Shown in pieces: positions 9,321-24,300 of a stretch of 64,000 nt of DNA (position 1 is its first letter; each line of letters begins with the position of its first letter). Below the pieces are notes generated by a model. It saw only the letters and a program-made list of their open reading frames with translations, ran no database searches and was not told the DNA's origin. A program made the position numbers and the translations under genes. Source of the stretch: Monodelphis domestica (Eukaryota > Chordata > Mammalia > Didelphimorphia > Didelphidae); the NCBI RefSeq assembly GCF_027887165.1, contig NC_077227.1, positions 355,622,850-355,686,849 on the forward strand. The letters run 5' to 3'.

Positions 9321-12300
9321 TTTTCCTTGCCTCACTCGCTGTTGTCTCCCAGAACACTCAGCTTGCCGAGGGTGGGGATGGAAGAAGGGCTTTTCCCAAA
9401 CCCCTCACTCCACAATTTGAGCGTTGTAGCATTTATCATATTGTGAGCGCTCCACGAGCATGTCCTGGGCAGAACGCGATGAGTTCGTAGCGACTAATAT
9501 GGATTCTAGGTTTCAAAGTTATCTAGCGTTGGCTCTGGGTTGGTGGATTCGACGCCCCCCTCCCCCAGCAGCTTGTAAAGGGAGGGGGTTGGAAAAAAGA
9601 AAATCAAACGTGTCACTGAGAATGTGGTGAGATACTTATGTATGTATATGTGTGTGTTTTTCTTCCCGAGACCCAGATATGTAATTTTTATATGCTGTTC
9701 ATGGGGTTGGGTCGTGTTCTACAGAAATATCCAGCCGGAGAGCCGGACCGGAGGGGCGTGGAAATGTGGAGGGGTAGGGTGTGTGTTGGGGGGGAGGTGG
9801 TGGACAGTGAAAGTCGGGGCCCTGCCAGGCAGCGCCCAGTGATTGACAGGTCGAAGACTGCGGGGCAGACACACTGAGGGCCGGTCGGATTCGCGGCCCA
9901 GTTGCAGGGTTCGATTTTAGAACGCCGGCCCCGCCGGGCCTTGGCGAGGGTGTGTGTGTGCGCGTGTGCGTCTCTTCTAGCTTCCTTCCCTTCCCAGCAT
10001 TCCACTGCAGTAAAGACAACGTGGTTTCTTTCCCCTTGCTGCCTGCCGAAAGCAGCATGTGATCCGGACCTACATCCCCTCGCCTAGGCCCATACCCTGT
10101 ATCCCCCCTCCCCCTTTCTCGTGGGGTCTCTCCACCCTCTAGACCGCAGTTAGGAGCTGAATTCCCTGGGCTGGACAACTGTTGGAAGAGGGAGGAAAGA
10201 GTGAGGACCAGGCCTGTGTGGGACGGAGAGCCTCGTGGCCTTGATTTTTCACCCTGGATGTCTAAGCCAGCCCATTTTGTGTGTCCCTCCCTCCTCCCCC
10301 CAAGTTTTAAACCTTTTTAATCTGGATAGGGTCACCCAGTTTTGAGTCCCGCTGGATGAAATGATGACTGAGAGTGCAGGGACTTACCCCTGTCCTAGAC
10401 TTTCTGGCCCTCTTCCATCTAAGAAGGCTAATGATTTTCTCCTATTTGTAAGTCTTGAACTGAGTCGAGAAGGGGGAGACCTGAGGGCCTCAGGGAAGTC
10501 AAATGGGAGGAGGTAAAAGCATGCCCTCCTTCAGCTGGCATGAGGCCTTGGCCTGAAGGAAACTAAAAAGCCAGCCCTTGAATCAGTGTTGCAATGGCAT
10601 TTCTCTTACAGTTGCTTCATTGGGAGGAGGGTTCATTTGGGATTTACTAACAGTACCTCAAACTGTGTTTAACCCCCTTTTCCAGAACACCCTCTTATGC
10701 AAAAGATAATTTGGAAACCTCCATTTTCTATAAGATCATCTCCCCCGGATGAGGGAGAGGTACTTTGAAATAGGTTTAGACACATTAAACCGAAAAGAGA
10801 TCTATGGGCTCTTAAGAGAGATCGCTGAAGGAAAGGGAAATGGATGTTAGCCATGTGCATCTGACTCCAGGCTGTTTAATGGTGAGCCTGCATTTTGTAT
10901 TTTAAATCCCTGTGTGCACTGTCAGATGGCCTACAGGTGTATGTGCTGGCATTTTGTGAAAGCTGATGCCCTCTAAAATGGTGCGTCATCACTGTTGACA
11001 TATGGGAAATGTTCAGCCTGGCTCTGGCTTTTCCCCTTTTTTCAAACTCCCAGCAAGAGAGGAAGTTGACATTCCTTTTAGATGCTTCAAATCAAATCTT
11101 GGCCAGATAGGTTTCTCTGCTATTAATCTCTTGTTATTAGAATCCCAACTCTAGTACTGTAGGACTAGTATGGAAGCATTGTGAACACTGCAAAATTCCA
11201 TCTTCATAGAGAGAAAGTTGACTTTTCTTAAGCTCCAATCTTGCTGAATGCAAAGGCTCTCCCCACCCCACCCCCAACCTGGGATTCAGTGTTTTTAAAA
11301 ATTCTATATTTTGTGGGAGAAAGAAAATAATGTGATTTGGGAATAGGTACCTTTTCTTTGGCATGCATGTTATAGGGAACGTGGAATAAGAAGTCAATAA
11401 GAGGTCATGCCTTGACTCTTATTTGCCAGTAATAGCTGGGGTACTAGAATACTGATTTTTATCTGTAAATATGGATAATAATAGTAGTTCTTATATCATG
11501 GAGTGGTTGTGAAGAAAGTGCTTTGTAAACTGCACTTATAGGTTGCTCTCAAGATAAAGATGCCCATCTTTGGGCACATGGAGCACCATATTTTAAGGGA
11601 AAAGAAAGTAGGAGTTGTAGGGTACTGATTCTGCTGAGGTACTGACCCACTTTATCCTTGGGCACTGGATGTTTTAAACAAAACTTCCAGTTTGTCTGAA
11701 TTTTATAAGGATCGGTTTAAATTGACTGCTGAGATTCCTCTTCAGAACTAACATTTTGATAAGAGTTGAAATGCAAATTCATAGATTATTGTAAGTTACT
11801 GCATTAATATAATCTTCAAGATCTAGGTTCTTTGGAGTCTACAGAATAGTGTAAACTTCCAAAGCTTGCTGTAGAAGCCTATTTTTATTCATTGGTTTGG
11901 CTCTGGTAGTATTTTTTGAGGGGACATGCACTGTAAGAAGTAATGAAAGATGCTTTAAGGTCATACCTGCCTGCAGTTTACTTTTCCTGTATAGCTGTGT
12001 CCAGACTCATTCAAATGTGTAAACCTAAGAATAATTTTAGATTTTATTCATTTTGTCTTCTAAAGAATCTTATTTTGCCACCATTTCCTTTACATGAAAA
12101 TAAGGAAATTTAGGTTTGAATCCCTGACCTATCACTGCCTGCCTTCTGGCCTTGGGTCAGTCACTTCTGAGAAGTTTCCTCATTTGTGAAATTGAATTGA
12201 ACTAACTTTTAAAACTTATCTTCCAACACTTGGTTCTGGGAATACTCATTACTCATTAAAATACAAAGTAAATTTAAAACATTATACCTTTGAAACTAAA

Positions 12301-15300
12301 ATCTATAATCTTGGCTTAGCCTTACAAATGGAGGGCATGGTTCAGATAACCCAAAGAATTACTTACTTGATCTATTTGATTTTTGATCTGTAAAAATAAT
12401 TACACTAAATAATTTCTAACATCCTCAACCCTTAGATTTTCTGTTGTAAGTTTCCTTTAGTTCTGACATTTTTAAGGACCTTTTTAATTTCTAATGATCT
12501 ATTACTATATTGTGTTGTTAAAGTTGATTAAATTATCTCATGCTTAGTAGCCTAGTATTAGATTTTGTTCCCTATTCAAGTGCTGGTTTGGAGAGTCAGA
12601 GGGTACTTTGGGGGCATAGAAGAAAGCTAGACTGAAATGCAAGCATTTCTGTGCCTAGGTCACTGTGAATCCCTATATAGTTGATATTTGAGGATTCATA
12701 AGTGCATTGAGATCATACCTCCATTTCTTATAATCATTTATAATGTGTATGATAACATTGTTTTTCTTAGATGACATGATGTACTAAAATTGGCTAGTAC
12801 TCTTCCTTTTCTGGTATAATTTCTGTAATTTACCATACTATATTCTGAATGGAACATGAAGCTAGACTGGATTGTAGCCTCAACCAAAAGCTTTTTCCTC
12901 CTAACTTCCTCCCAAATCTGGACAGCTCCTCTTTTCCTATTTGCCAGAATTAGGAAATAGGGATTTAAACGTAAATTAAAATTGTGGTTTAGAAGACATC
13001 ATCTAGATGAATCTCTGCTATTGGATTTGGTTTTGGATTTATTGTAGGCCCTACTCCAAGGATCCATTTAACACCTGGAAATGTTATGTGCTTTATATAG
13101 GTTATGGTGTCTTGACAACATTGTGTTTTGTTTATATTTTTTTGGAATGGATGGAGGTGTCTGGAATTCTTGATGAGTTATCTCCTAACAAGTCCTCTTC
13201 TCTGAACTGTCCTTTCACTTTTTCCTGCTCCCCCTCCCCCCAGTCACTCCTCTCCTCACCTCCCTTTGGCCCATAAGATGGTTCAAAACAAATGGTTATG
13301 AGGCTTCAGCCCCACAACAGTTCTCCGAGTTCATTTCTGATTACTTTGCCAAGGTAGTAAGGCATTGGAGAGTATTAGAACTAGGTGTTTGGAGACTGTA
13401 CTGTATGTAACTCATTGGTATAACCCTGGACAAGTCAACTCTGTGTATCTTTTGAAGTCAAATTGAAAGTCCCCTAAATCTATGTGATATTTTTCTGCTT
13501 CCCAATCTTAGAGTATTTTCTACCTAGAAATTCTAGCCATTCTTTATCTAGTTCACATGTCCTTCTTCCAAGAAGCTTTCTTTGGTAACTCATAGGATTG
13601 TAGATTTAGAACAAGGGAGATTTATGATAGGTTTTGCTCCATGATCATCTAATCCAAGGCTCTGATTTTACAGGTAATGGGAACTAAAGCCTGGAGGTTT
13701 TGTTAGCGACTTGCTGGAGGTTATAGAAGTAACAAATTGCTGAGTCAGAATGTGAACTCAGGTCTTCTGAATTCAAAACTGGTTTTCTTTACAACTGAAC
13801 CACTCTGCCTCTTATATGAACTGATGCAGAGTGAAATAAGCCAAACCAGAATAATTTTTATGAATCCCACAATAATATAAGGGAAGGCATTGTTGAAAGA
13901 CTTCAGAATTATGATCGATGTGAAAAGCAATCATAGCTTTAGAGAATTGGCCAAGCTGCATACTTCCTGCCTTTTGGCAGAGATGGTGGTGAACTTTAGG
14001 TATGGAATAAGACATGCATTTTCAATCATGTCCATTGTGCTTGTTTCGATTAAATGTATTAACTGCAAGGGAAGCATTAGGAAATGACGGATTTTTGTTT
14101 GTTTATTTGTTTGTTTTAAGCAAAAATGGAGTCCGAAAAGGAATAAGAAGTTCTACTCTACACATATTCTACTGAATATAATGTTTGTATTGAGGAGGTT
14201 GGGATCATCTCAAAATCTTTTGACAATTCTAAGAATCTGATGCATTACTTTCTCTTCTATAAAGAGAGATTATATTACAGATATGGTTAGAAGTTGGGGA
14301 CTAGGAAAGTAAGATTACAACCAGGGCTGAGGTACTTCTATGTGTGGACTTATTCCAATATTAGGAAGAGTTTGACAATGTTAATGTGTCAATACTGACC
14401 AGTTAGGATTACTAGCACTTCATCTTTGAGGTTGAGCTGTAGCCACTAAAGGTAAGTCTGTCAACTTCCCCCTATCATTTTTCTTCTTTATTTCTATTCC
14501 TATTAGGACACACTTATGTTATTTTAAGTAGGAGTAAATATTTTGTTGATGCTATTCTTTGCCATGTTTTTCATCTTTGAAAAATCGCTGACCAGAAATT
14601 GTGAAAGGCAAGTAGTGGAAAACAGATGGAGCAGCTAGGTAGCAAAGTTGCATAGAGCACCAAGCCTGGGATTGGGAGTTCAAATGTAGCTTTAGATACT
14701 TTCCAACTGTGTGTCCCTGGTCAAGGCACTTAATGCCAATTGCTTAGCCCTTGCTGACTTGGGTTTTAAAAAAAAGTCCTGGAAAGGAGCTGACAGGGCA
14801 TTGGACCTTCCAGACAGTTTCTGGAGTGAGCCAGAGAAGGGAGTCCCTGAAAGAAAGGGTACTTGTTTGAAATTAAGCAAAATGTAAATCACTGGATCCA
14901 AGCAGCCATAGGATGTAATAAAAAGTGCCATCAATTGTATTAGTCTGGTTATACTTCCAGCTCTGTGACCTATTGCCTCTTGTTACCTTGGATAAGTCGC
15001 ATCTTATTTTTGAGCTATGGGTTCTTCTTAACTGTAAATTGAAGACATTGAACTCTGATCTGTTAAAGCCCCTGCCAATTCAGAGAATGTCTGTGTGCTT
15101 TCATAAAAACCAAGTAACTAATTGGGGGGGATCCATATTTAAATGCATTTGGGTTTTTTTTAGACCTCAAAACCAGTGTTTTTGGGGAGGGCTAACAAGG
15201 TTAAACATAGTGGCAGATGGAATAAACAAACATGACACCTAGCACAAGCTGGTTTAGAAACCCAAGTTCAGTTCCCACATTTTATGGAGGAAGAAATTAA

Positions 15301-18300
15301 AGCCCAAAGAAGAGAAGAGAGATCTCTTCTAAGTTATCCACTCCCCTCTTTAGAGCACATGCCCCATCAGGGCTCTTATGAGTTAGTGTCTGAACCCTTC
15401 ATTTTTTATGTGTGTGTATTATATATATGAAAACTAAGACCCAGAAGAGGGGGAAGTCATTTGCTCATACTTGCCGTTAGCTTTTCTTCAGAGCATCTTT
15501 TTTTATTAAATCTACTAGAGTTTTTCAATTTTTAGGGCCTTATTGAGCTTGGGGTGTATCATCCTTATGCTAGGGATTCTTTGGGGATAAGATCTAAAAC
15601 AAAAAACAATTTTCATATCATTATCAAGACTCTAGAGCTCCAGTGTGGAAATTTAGGTCTGACCTTGCTTTTTAGTCCTCAGATTTCCTCCTCAGGTCTT
15701 GGACCCATGTTCCTGCGGTGAAATTCGAAGACAAGGGGTTTTTGCCTCTGCCAGATTTGTAGTGCCTATCCCTGAGCTATGAGAGATATTTGACTATGTT
15801 GGAGACAGGAAAGCCTAAGGGGTCTCAAAGGTCTTTTCTGTAAAGAAACATCCAACATGTATATTCCAGGGTCCCTCAGGCATAAAGTTCAGGTAACTAG
15901 GACTGAAAACAACTTTTCTCTTTGAAAGACAGTGTTTTATATGGATAGTGTGCTTGCCTTGGAATCAGGAAGATCTAGGTTCAAGTCCTTTTTCTGATAC
16001 TAGTTGTGTTTCCATGGATACATGTGGATAAATCATTTATCCTTTCTAAGCCTCAGTTTCTTCCTCTGTAAAATGAGGACTGTAAAAGCTTTAGTACCTT
16101 TCTGAAAAGATTGCCGTTACACTCAAATGAAAGAATATAAAGGATGTTTTTATTGGTAACTTTCAAAGATATTACATCCTGCGTGCCTTGTGGTAGGAAC
16201 TCAAATTGAGATTCCCTCACTTTCCTGAGTCCCTGGGAAAGGGGCTTAGAAAATTCAGGGAAGTTAGACAAGGATTCCAAATCCAGCGGGGACAGCTCTT
16301 AAGGACAGTGACATTGGCTGGATCTTGGCATTAGAATTAAGAAAGTGGTAGAAATGTGCCTTTGGGATATGATGCTGGTTTATCTGATGTTGGGAGCCAG
16401 TTAAACAGCCTTTATAGTGCTAAAAGCAAATCTTGGTACCCAGACAGGAGATGCAAGTATGGGGTCTATGACCGACTGTTACAGCAGGGGTCCATGGTTC
16501 CACAGTAGTGGTCTGATATATTAGGAACCTGGCACTGAGTCTCCATACATATGAAGCTAGGTTTCTGAGGCGCTAGTATTTGGAGGTGAACATTTTGGCC
16601 TCAAATTGAGAATGAGTGTAATTGTGGGGAGAGGGTCATTTTTTTTTATGAGTTTAACAGGTGAAAGAGGACAGTGCCCCACATCCTTTAAAAATTGGGG
16701 CAGTAGGAACTGTCATGGGGCTGTTTGGAACCTTCTCTGCTGTAACTTTTCAGACTACTGCTACTTGTTGAGCCATTCACCAAGCTTCCTAGTCATTTTC
16801 AGAATCAGACATTTGAGGAAAAGACTCCAAACTCTGGCAGAGTTCTCCACTCCACATTGTCTCCTTTCACAGAAGTTTTGTCTACCTGTTTAGAATGCCA
16901 CATGGGATATACCTTCTCTACAACCAGTCAGAATAGTGACTGGTTTGGTAGGGACTAAAGATGATCTTGCCAGTTCATTTGGAAGGAAGTTAGACAAACT
17001 CACAGAAGCTCTTTGAGGTAATCAACAAGATGTATCTGAGAAATGCTTTCCGCTAACAATTTATCCTTGGAGTGAAATGGCACTTGGGCTATTTAATATA
17101 CCCCAAGTTCCCAGGCTGAACTTGATATGTGCTGGAAATGAGGCAAAGAGTTTTAAGGTCCTTTCTGGTTTTTGGAGTAGTCTTTGTTGTATAGTCAAGC
17201 AGGGATTCTAGAATACTGCTTTTCAGTGCTTTATATATGTCCCACTCTGAACTAGCTGATATAATATATCCATTCTTCAGAAAGGAGTCCTGAGGCAGAG
17301 TCCTGCAGGTCTTGTGCTACTCTGATGCCCTCTCCTGGAAGTCGGTACAGATGTATTGCTTCCTGCTCTGAGTTAGTTTAGGGTGCTAATGTGGGCAATG
17401 CTTGGCCAAATCAGCACTGGGGCATTTATGGTGAAATGGGGATGAGGATATTGGATATCTATCTCATCCAGTAAGCCCTGGGGTCTTAGAGGCAAAATAT
17501 CTTTCCTGCTTTATGTTATGATTTCAGTCTGGAAAATGTTTTTGTTTTCTGTTTTCTCAGTTTTAACTAAAACATTCATTAAATGCTTACTGTTGACAGC
17601 ATTATGATTGGTTCCAGTGAGATTTAAAAAATTAAGGATTAAAAAATTAAGAATTAAAAAAAATTCTGGAAAAAATGTTTTACATGATTGCACATGTGAA
17701 ATCTATAAGATTGCTTACCCATTTCAAGGGAATTGGAAAATTCAAAACTCAATATTCTTTGAAAAGTGTTGGAAACTTTACATGAAATTGGGTGGGGTTA
17801 ATTTAAAAAAATTTTAAGTGGTTCCTGAAAAAGGAAACGAGCCTATATCTTCTAAAATATTTATAATAGCTCTTTGTGGTGGTGGTAGGGACCTGGAAAT
17901 TATGGGGATGTCAAGCAGTTGGGAATGGCTGAACAATTTGTGGCATATGATTGTAATAATACTACTATGCCATAAGAATTATTGAGCAGATTAACTTAAG
18001 AAAAACAAACATGGAAAGACCTGCATGAAGTTAGGAAAAATGAAACCAAGAGAACATGCAAAGCAATAAAATGTTTGAAGAATAACTTAGGAAAGTTCAT
18101 CTTCAGAGAAAGAATTGATAAATAGAAACATGCCTTCTCTAGTGTAGATTGCAATCTAATGAGTACATGTATTTTAGTTGGGTTTACCATTTATTATTGA
18201 TGGTTAGGAGAAAGTTGGGAAGGACTGAACTTGGATCGGTGTAAAGTTTGAGTGGAAAAACTCCTCCATATTACTAGATCACAGCTTTTTACTCTGTATA

Positions 18301-21300
18301 GTCTCTTGGGGTGCCCCTTCTCTAGAGAGCCAACCTTGAGTGCAGAGGAAGCTGATGTTTTTTGTCTTGACCAGACCATAGGTAAAACTTGGGTGAGCTT
18401 AATCAAACCCTCACAATCTTAGAGAAGTTCTTAACCTCTGGAGTGAACATGTTTGTGGTTTTAAGAATAAATGTTTTGATAATTGTATTTCAATATAATT
18501 GATTTCCTTTGTAATCTTAAATATTCATTTTCTACACTTAATAGTTTAGGGGTGGGATTTTGCTAGAAGTGGTACACAGCCCTCACCAGACTGCTAAAGG
18601 AAGTCCACAATACAAAACTTTTATCTTTTATGTATATAGATGTTGGCATATTTCTTTCCTTTACAGTGGATAGGAATGGGGCTGGAGGGAGAGATTTGTT
18701 CTGGAATAAATCTTCCATTGACATACCCTTTTAGACCTGTAATTTTTGGTCCCTTCCTCTCTTTCCAGAGCTGTATTAATCAGTGAACATAAGTGTACTC
18801 CAATGCATACCACTCTAAAATGGGAAGACTACCCCCAAAGAAGTGAGCTACAGTGCACTTGTTTTCTCCCACAGAAATATTTGTATCAGGTCACCCAAAA
18901 ACGGGATTGCACTCTTACACCTTGTCATAACCTGAGATTGCCTCATAGCAAGATGATATATGTGGATTATTATTTGGACTCAAATCTCTCAGAATTGGAA
19001 AACTGATCTTATTTCTTGCTGAAGACTTGAATTTCTATGAGGGTGGAGGGGTTAGAGCAATATCAATAGAAATGGGGGCCACCAAACCATATAATAAGAA
19101 TCCCTATGGGCCACATATTCATGTAGTTTTAAAATATGTTATCCACATTTTATTGTATATATTGTTAAATATTTTCCAAAATACATTTTAGTCTTGTTCA
19201 GGAAGCACTTTAATTGTGTTTGATACCTCTAATTTAGATAGAGGATGTCTAGCCCCAATTTTATTTTACAAGTGAGGAAATCGAAGCCCAGGTTTAAATG
19301 ACTTGGCTAGTAATAACACTTTTTCCATTACACCAAACTACCTTTTCTGGACCTTGTCATGGAGTCATTGATCTTGTGGTTTGAAAGCATAGCCTTGGGA
19401 TTGGGAGTGGTTTGCTCTGTGGGGCTTCTTGCTCTAGCTCTGGGTTAGAAACCATAGATTGTCAGAGTTGTAAGGGGACCATAAAATAGAATATTAAGAG
19501 TTGGAGGAGACTTTATAAATTATTTTGGCCAGCCCTTTCGTTTTACAGAAGGGGAAACTGAGTCTTAGTGAGGGAAAGTGGCCTAGTCAAGGTTTGCACA
19601 GGAAGTCAATATCAGGACTAAAACCAAAATCTAATACACACCCCCACTCCCAGTCCATGACTTTTTGGCACCTATATTTAATGTAATGGTTAATTGCTTT
19701 TATTCGGATATATTGCTGTGTGGAGATGGGAGTGGAGTTAAAATGATCCAAAAGGATGGAGGCTACTTCCTTTTTAAATAATGGAGTTCTGGGTTTTCGC
19801 TTTAAGGTTTTAAAATAGCCCTTATTCAGTGGTTATCCCATTGGGTAGAGCAGAGGGCCAGGAAGAACCAGCCATTTGGGTGCATGATATTATTGACCCT
19901 GGGTAGGAGAGAACAACTGTGTTTTAGCTTACTTTTGGGGGGGGGGGATAGTCTTCCCATTTTAGAGTGGTATAGGTTGGAGTTGGATGCCTGTTCACTG
20001 ATTCATATAGCTCTGAGTTGGAAGTATTTATTTTTCCCTATCTGCCCCACACCTTTGAAAGAAATGAGTTGTCTGAAAACTGACCTTATTGTGGAACCAC
20101 TGGCATAACAACATGTATTCTTCTTTTTTAAAACTTAACCTTCTCTTAGAATTGATAAAAAGTATCAGTTTCAAGGCAGAAGAACAGTGAGGGCTAGGCA
20201 GTTGGATTAAGTGACTTGCCCAGGACCACACAGCTAGAACGAATTTGAACCCAAAGAACATGTGTTATTCTTAAAACAAGGACGAGGGAGGCTTTCTCCT
20301 AAGCTGATTCCTCTCAGTTTGTGGCAAAACCTTGAATTTGTATGTGAGGAGCCAAGAACTCCTGGTTCATTTTAATGCCAGGCCTTTCTTCTCTCTTCTA
20401 TCTCATTTGTTGGAGCATACATTTAGAGCTTATAAGAACCACACAGGTCTATAAGATCATGTTTAGAGAGGCGTGATTTGAACCCAAGACACTTGTCTCC
20501 AAATTCAGTACTCTTCCCTCTGTTACATACTATTTTCACTTTTTTATGCTTCATGTTTTTCTTTCTGTAAAATGGCATTGCCTTATATCATTTAGTATTT
20601 GCTATCCCACCTTGTAAGACTTCTATGAGGTGAACCTTCTCTATCCTCTTAGATGAAAGAGATCTGTAAATCCAAATAGTAATTACTAGGGTTTTCAAGA
20701 CCAGATAGGACACAGACTATTCTGTTTTGTCCCATCACCCTGGTATTCATCCCCACCCCCACCACTTATGTCCCCAACATGTTTGGGGAACTGTATTCTT
20801 GTGCAAGTCCTGGCAAGTTACTAGGCTTCAAGGTTATAGGAGACTTGAACATGCTTAAGGAGACTTGGTGATCACTTCCTGGGACTTAAGGTTAACATAG
20901 TTCTTAGATGATGGCAAGCATATTCAAGATGGTACCCACTAAAAGAGGGAAAGTATACTATGGGAACCACCCCTTGAGTCTCTGGTACTCAAGGATCTAT
21001 AGCGGTCACGATCTTTAGAGTTCTGTGTAGACTGGAGATGTAGATACTGGAGATACATACATCCCTCCTGTGGCTGCAACAGCCATCTCCTGAGGATTTG
21101 GTGCTTCTGTTTAATTCAGTTTTTCCTCTTGCCCCATCACATTTCACTCCAGCTCCCAGCTCCACCTGCTTTTCAGACTCAAATCAATCTTAAAAATAAC
21201 AAGAAGAGGGATGGGTCAGTAGCTGTTTTTGGAAACTTCTCACTTGCACCCTGGATGCCTTCTCTAGCCTGGGGTGATGGTATGACAATTTGAGGACCCT

Positions 21301-24300
21301 TAGAGAGCTAAGGAGTAGGAAGAGATTAGGGAACATGCTGAAGTGAAATGAGGAATGTCTTCTGGGAAAGGTGGGGAGGGAGAAAGGGAAGAGTGCTGCA
21401 TTTTGGAAAAGGGACAGAATTAGCAACTAAAGGAAATTTTGATTGGAAACAGACTCCTGGCTCAGGGTCTGCTTTTAAGATGGGCCACAGATCTCCCTCA
21501 GCTCAATCTCATCATGCTCTGGATCCCAGAAATGGGATTTGTCAGACCTCTAGTATTATGGCTTCCTTGGACATAAGCAGTGTGTTTCCATAGGGAATGC
21601 TCTTTGCTCATATTCATTCACATCTTATGTTCCCTTTGAACAGAGATAGAAGTAGGTGTATGTACTTTTAGAGGTCTTGCAGGTCAACAGCTGTGCATCT
21701 TGGGCTGAACCTGGAACCTTCTGGTGCTACATACACAATAGCTGACATTTCTGTTTTATTTAAGGCTTGTAAACAACTTTACACACCCCTTTTCTTATTT
21801 GATTCCTGTTGTGCCTCCTCTGAGGTAGAACCTACAAGTATTTTACAAATGAGGAAACATACTCAAAAGAGAAACATTTTGCCTAATCTCACAAAATTTT
21901 ATGTGGCCAGAGCCAGAAGGCAAACCTAATCCTTCTGAATCAAGAGAACCACACCATGCGTTCCTTCTTTATCATTTTACCTTCTGGAATTTGTAGCCCC
22001 CTTTAGATCTGATCATATGATCATATTCTCCTATGAAGCTTTTTCTGTCTTAAATTTTATGCTCTCTGTCTTCTTAAAATTTTACTGTATTAATAATCTA
22101 TTTACATGTTTCCCGTTGGTAAGATGTAAGCTTCTTGAGGGCAGGTTAAGAGCCCCTACCCTAGACCCAGTTGAAGATCAGATTGTTTCATTTTTCTTAG
22201 ACCTAGTACAGTGCCAGAAACAGAAAGAAGTCTTGATGATTGTTATTTGACTTGAATTTCTGGCCATGGTTTGGTTCTGTTAGGAACTCTTTCTCTGCTA
22301 AATCACTTGGGGTTTTGCACCCAGGCAGGAGAAACACTGCCCAAAAATTCTTATTTTCAGTGGCTGCATTCTTCACCTTCTCTACTCCCCTGGTGTCTTG
22401 AAGAAGGATCAAATGTCTGGATTTAAAAGCAAATCAAATCACATTTCTGTCTCAGTTTCCTCATTCTTAAAATGAGGGGGTTAGTGTCATTGACCTTTTA
22501 AAATGATTCTCATTTTTGTTGTAGTGCTTTAAGTATAAGTGTATAAGTATTCAGTACAAATATTATCACCATTTTCCGAAAGAGGCCTAAAGCAGCTAAA
22601 GTGATGGCCTTGTTTATGAAGCCAGTGTCAGACCTAAATCAAAGACCATCTAGTCCAACTCCTCATTTTACAGAATAAATAGGAATTCTGTCATGATTTC
22701 CAGGTGTGGTAGGGCTGACTTTGGAGATGGGCATGGGTTTTCTGTTCAATACATGTATGTTTAATTTTCCCTTTTATTTCTAGTTTTTTGATCCTCAGAA
22801 ATACTAGTCGCCCTTAGGGCTAAAGATAGCCCATCCATTACCCTGTTTTGTTGTTGTTAACTTTTCTATTTTAGAATTAATACTGTGTATTGATTCTAAG
22901 GCAGAAGAGTTGTAAGGGCTAGGCAATGAGGATTAAGTGACTTGCCCAGGGTCACACAGCTGGGAAATAGTTGAAGCCAATTTTTAATCCTAGAACCTCC
23001 CACCTCCAAGCCCTGGCTCTCAATCCACTGAGCCCATCTAGCTGCCCCTCCAATACTAAGTCTTAAAATTTCTGCTAGCATCTCTGGGCCAGTAGGAACC
23101 ACAATTGGAGTGCTGGGGGGGGGGGGGGGGGGACATTGAGCAGCTCTTTTACTGTTTTTCTTCACCAAGTCAGCTACCCTGAACAAGAATGGGAGGGTGC
23201 ACAATTTTCACATCCTCCATCTTGCTTCTAACATTTGATCTTCAGTTTGAGTTCTTTAACCTAGTACTGAACCACTGTCTCTCTGAAACTTATGGATTCT
23301 TTCTCCGAATGATACTTTTTTTAAGTACATAAGTTAAAACATAGAATTACATTATATTAAAATAAGATTAACAAAATATATATTTAAAATTTTTTTTCAA
23401 AGATCCCAGGTTAAGAAGCCTTGGCCTGGAGGAAAGGGAGGGGTCCTTTAGAACAAAGGGACTACTACTCACTTTAGGTGTTTCTCTGCTATTTTTTAAG
23501 ACTTGGGACCATGGCTTACTTAAGCAAATAAATTGTGAGGGACATTCTCTTTAATCAGCTCTCCTCTTCCTTTAAAGATTCCCTTAGGTTCCCAGAATTT
23601 AGGCCTAGAACATGTTATTGCTGAGGTTGAACCAGGTGAGTAGCCTTTTTATTAAAAAAGGGAAAACAAATCTAGAGCACAATGCATAGTAGGTGCTTAA
23701 ATAAGGATTTGTTCAGTTGAATTATGGGACTTCAGTGAGGTCATAAATTAGTAAATAGTCGAGATTCTAACTCCAAAGATAGTGTTTCCATGAAATTCCA
23801 CATTAAGTTTAGTGAGTCTCACCCATGCCTGGAGTCAGAGAACCTAAGTAAAATTCTGGGTCTGCTGCCACTGTTACCTGTAGAGTTGGGGCTATATCTG
23901 TGATTTCATTGTATAGAGAATTTCCCACCCTACCAGTCAGTGCACGTGGGGATTTTCTCTGAAACTTCTAGTTCCAGGATCACATAGCAAGTGTGTTAGA
24001 GGTGAGGCACGAACTTAGGTCTTTCTGATGAAGCCACTGCTGTGCTGTCTCTATTACCTGTGTAACTGTTGATGTGATTTTTTTTTTTAGGCCTCAGTTA
24101 ACTCCTGTGATCTGTAAGTTTCTTCTGCCCTGAAGGGGCCTACCTTTTCTAATTGGCCTGGAGTCTTTCTGGCTCTTGGAAAGTGTTCTGACATTCACAG
24201 TCCTACCCTCAGGGCAGGCTAGCATTGGAGAATGTGACCTCTGATGGAAGGTGGAGGGCAGTATTTATACCTTGTGTGCTTGGTCAGAGAGTTCTGACCC

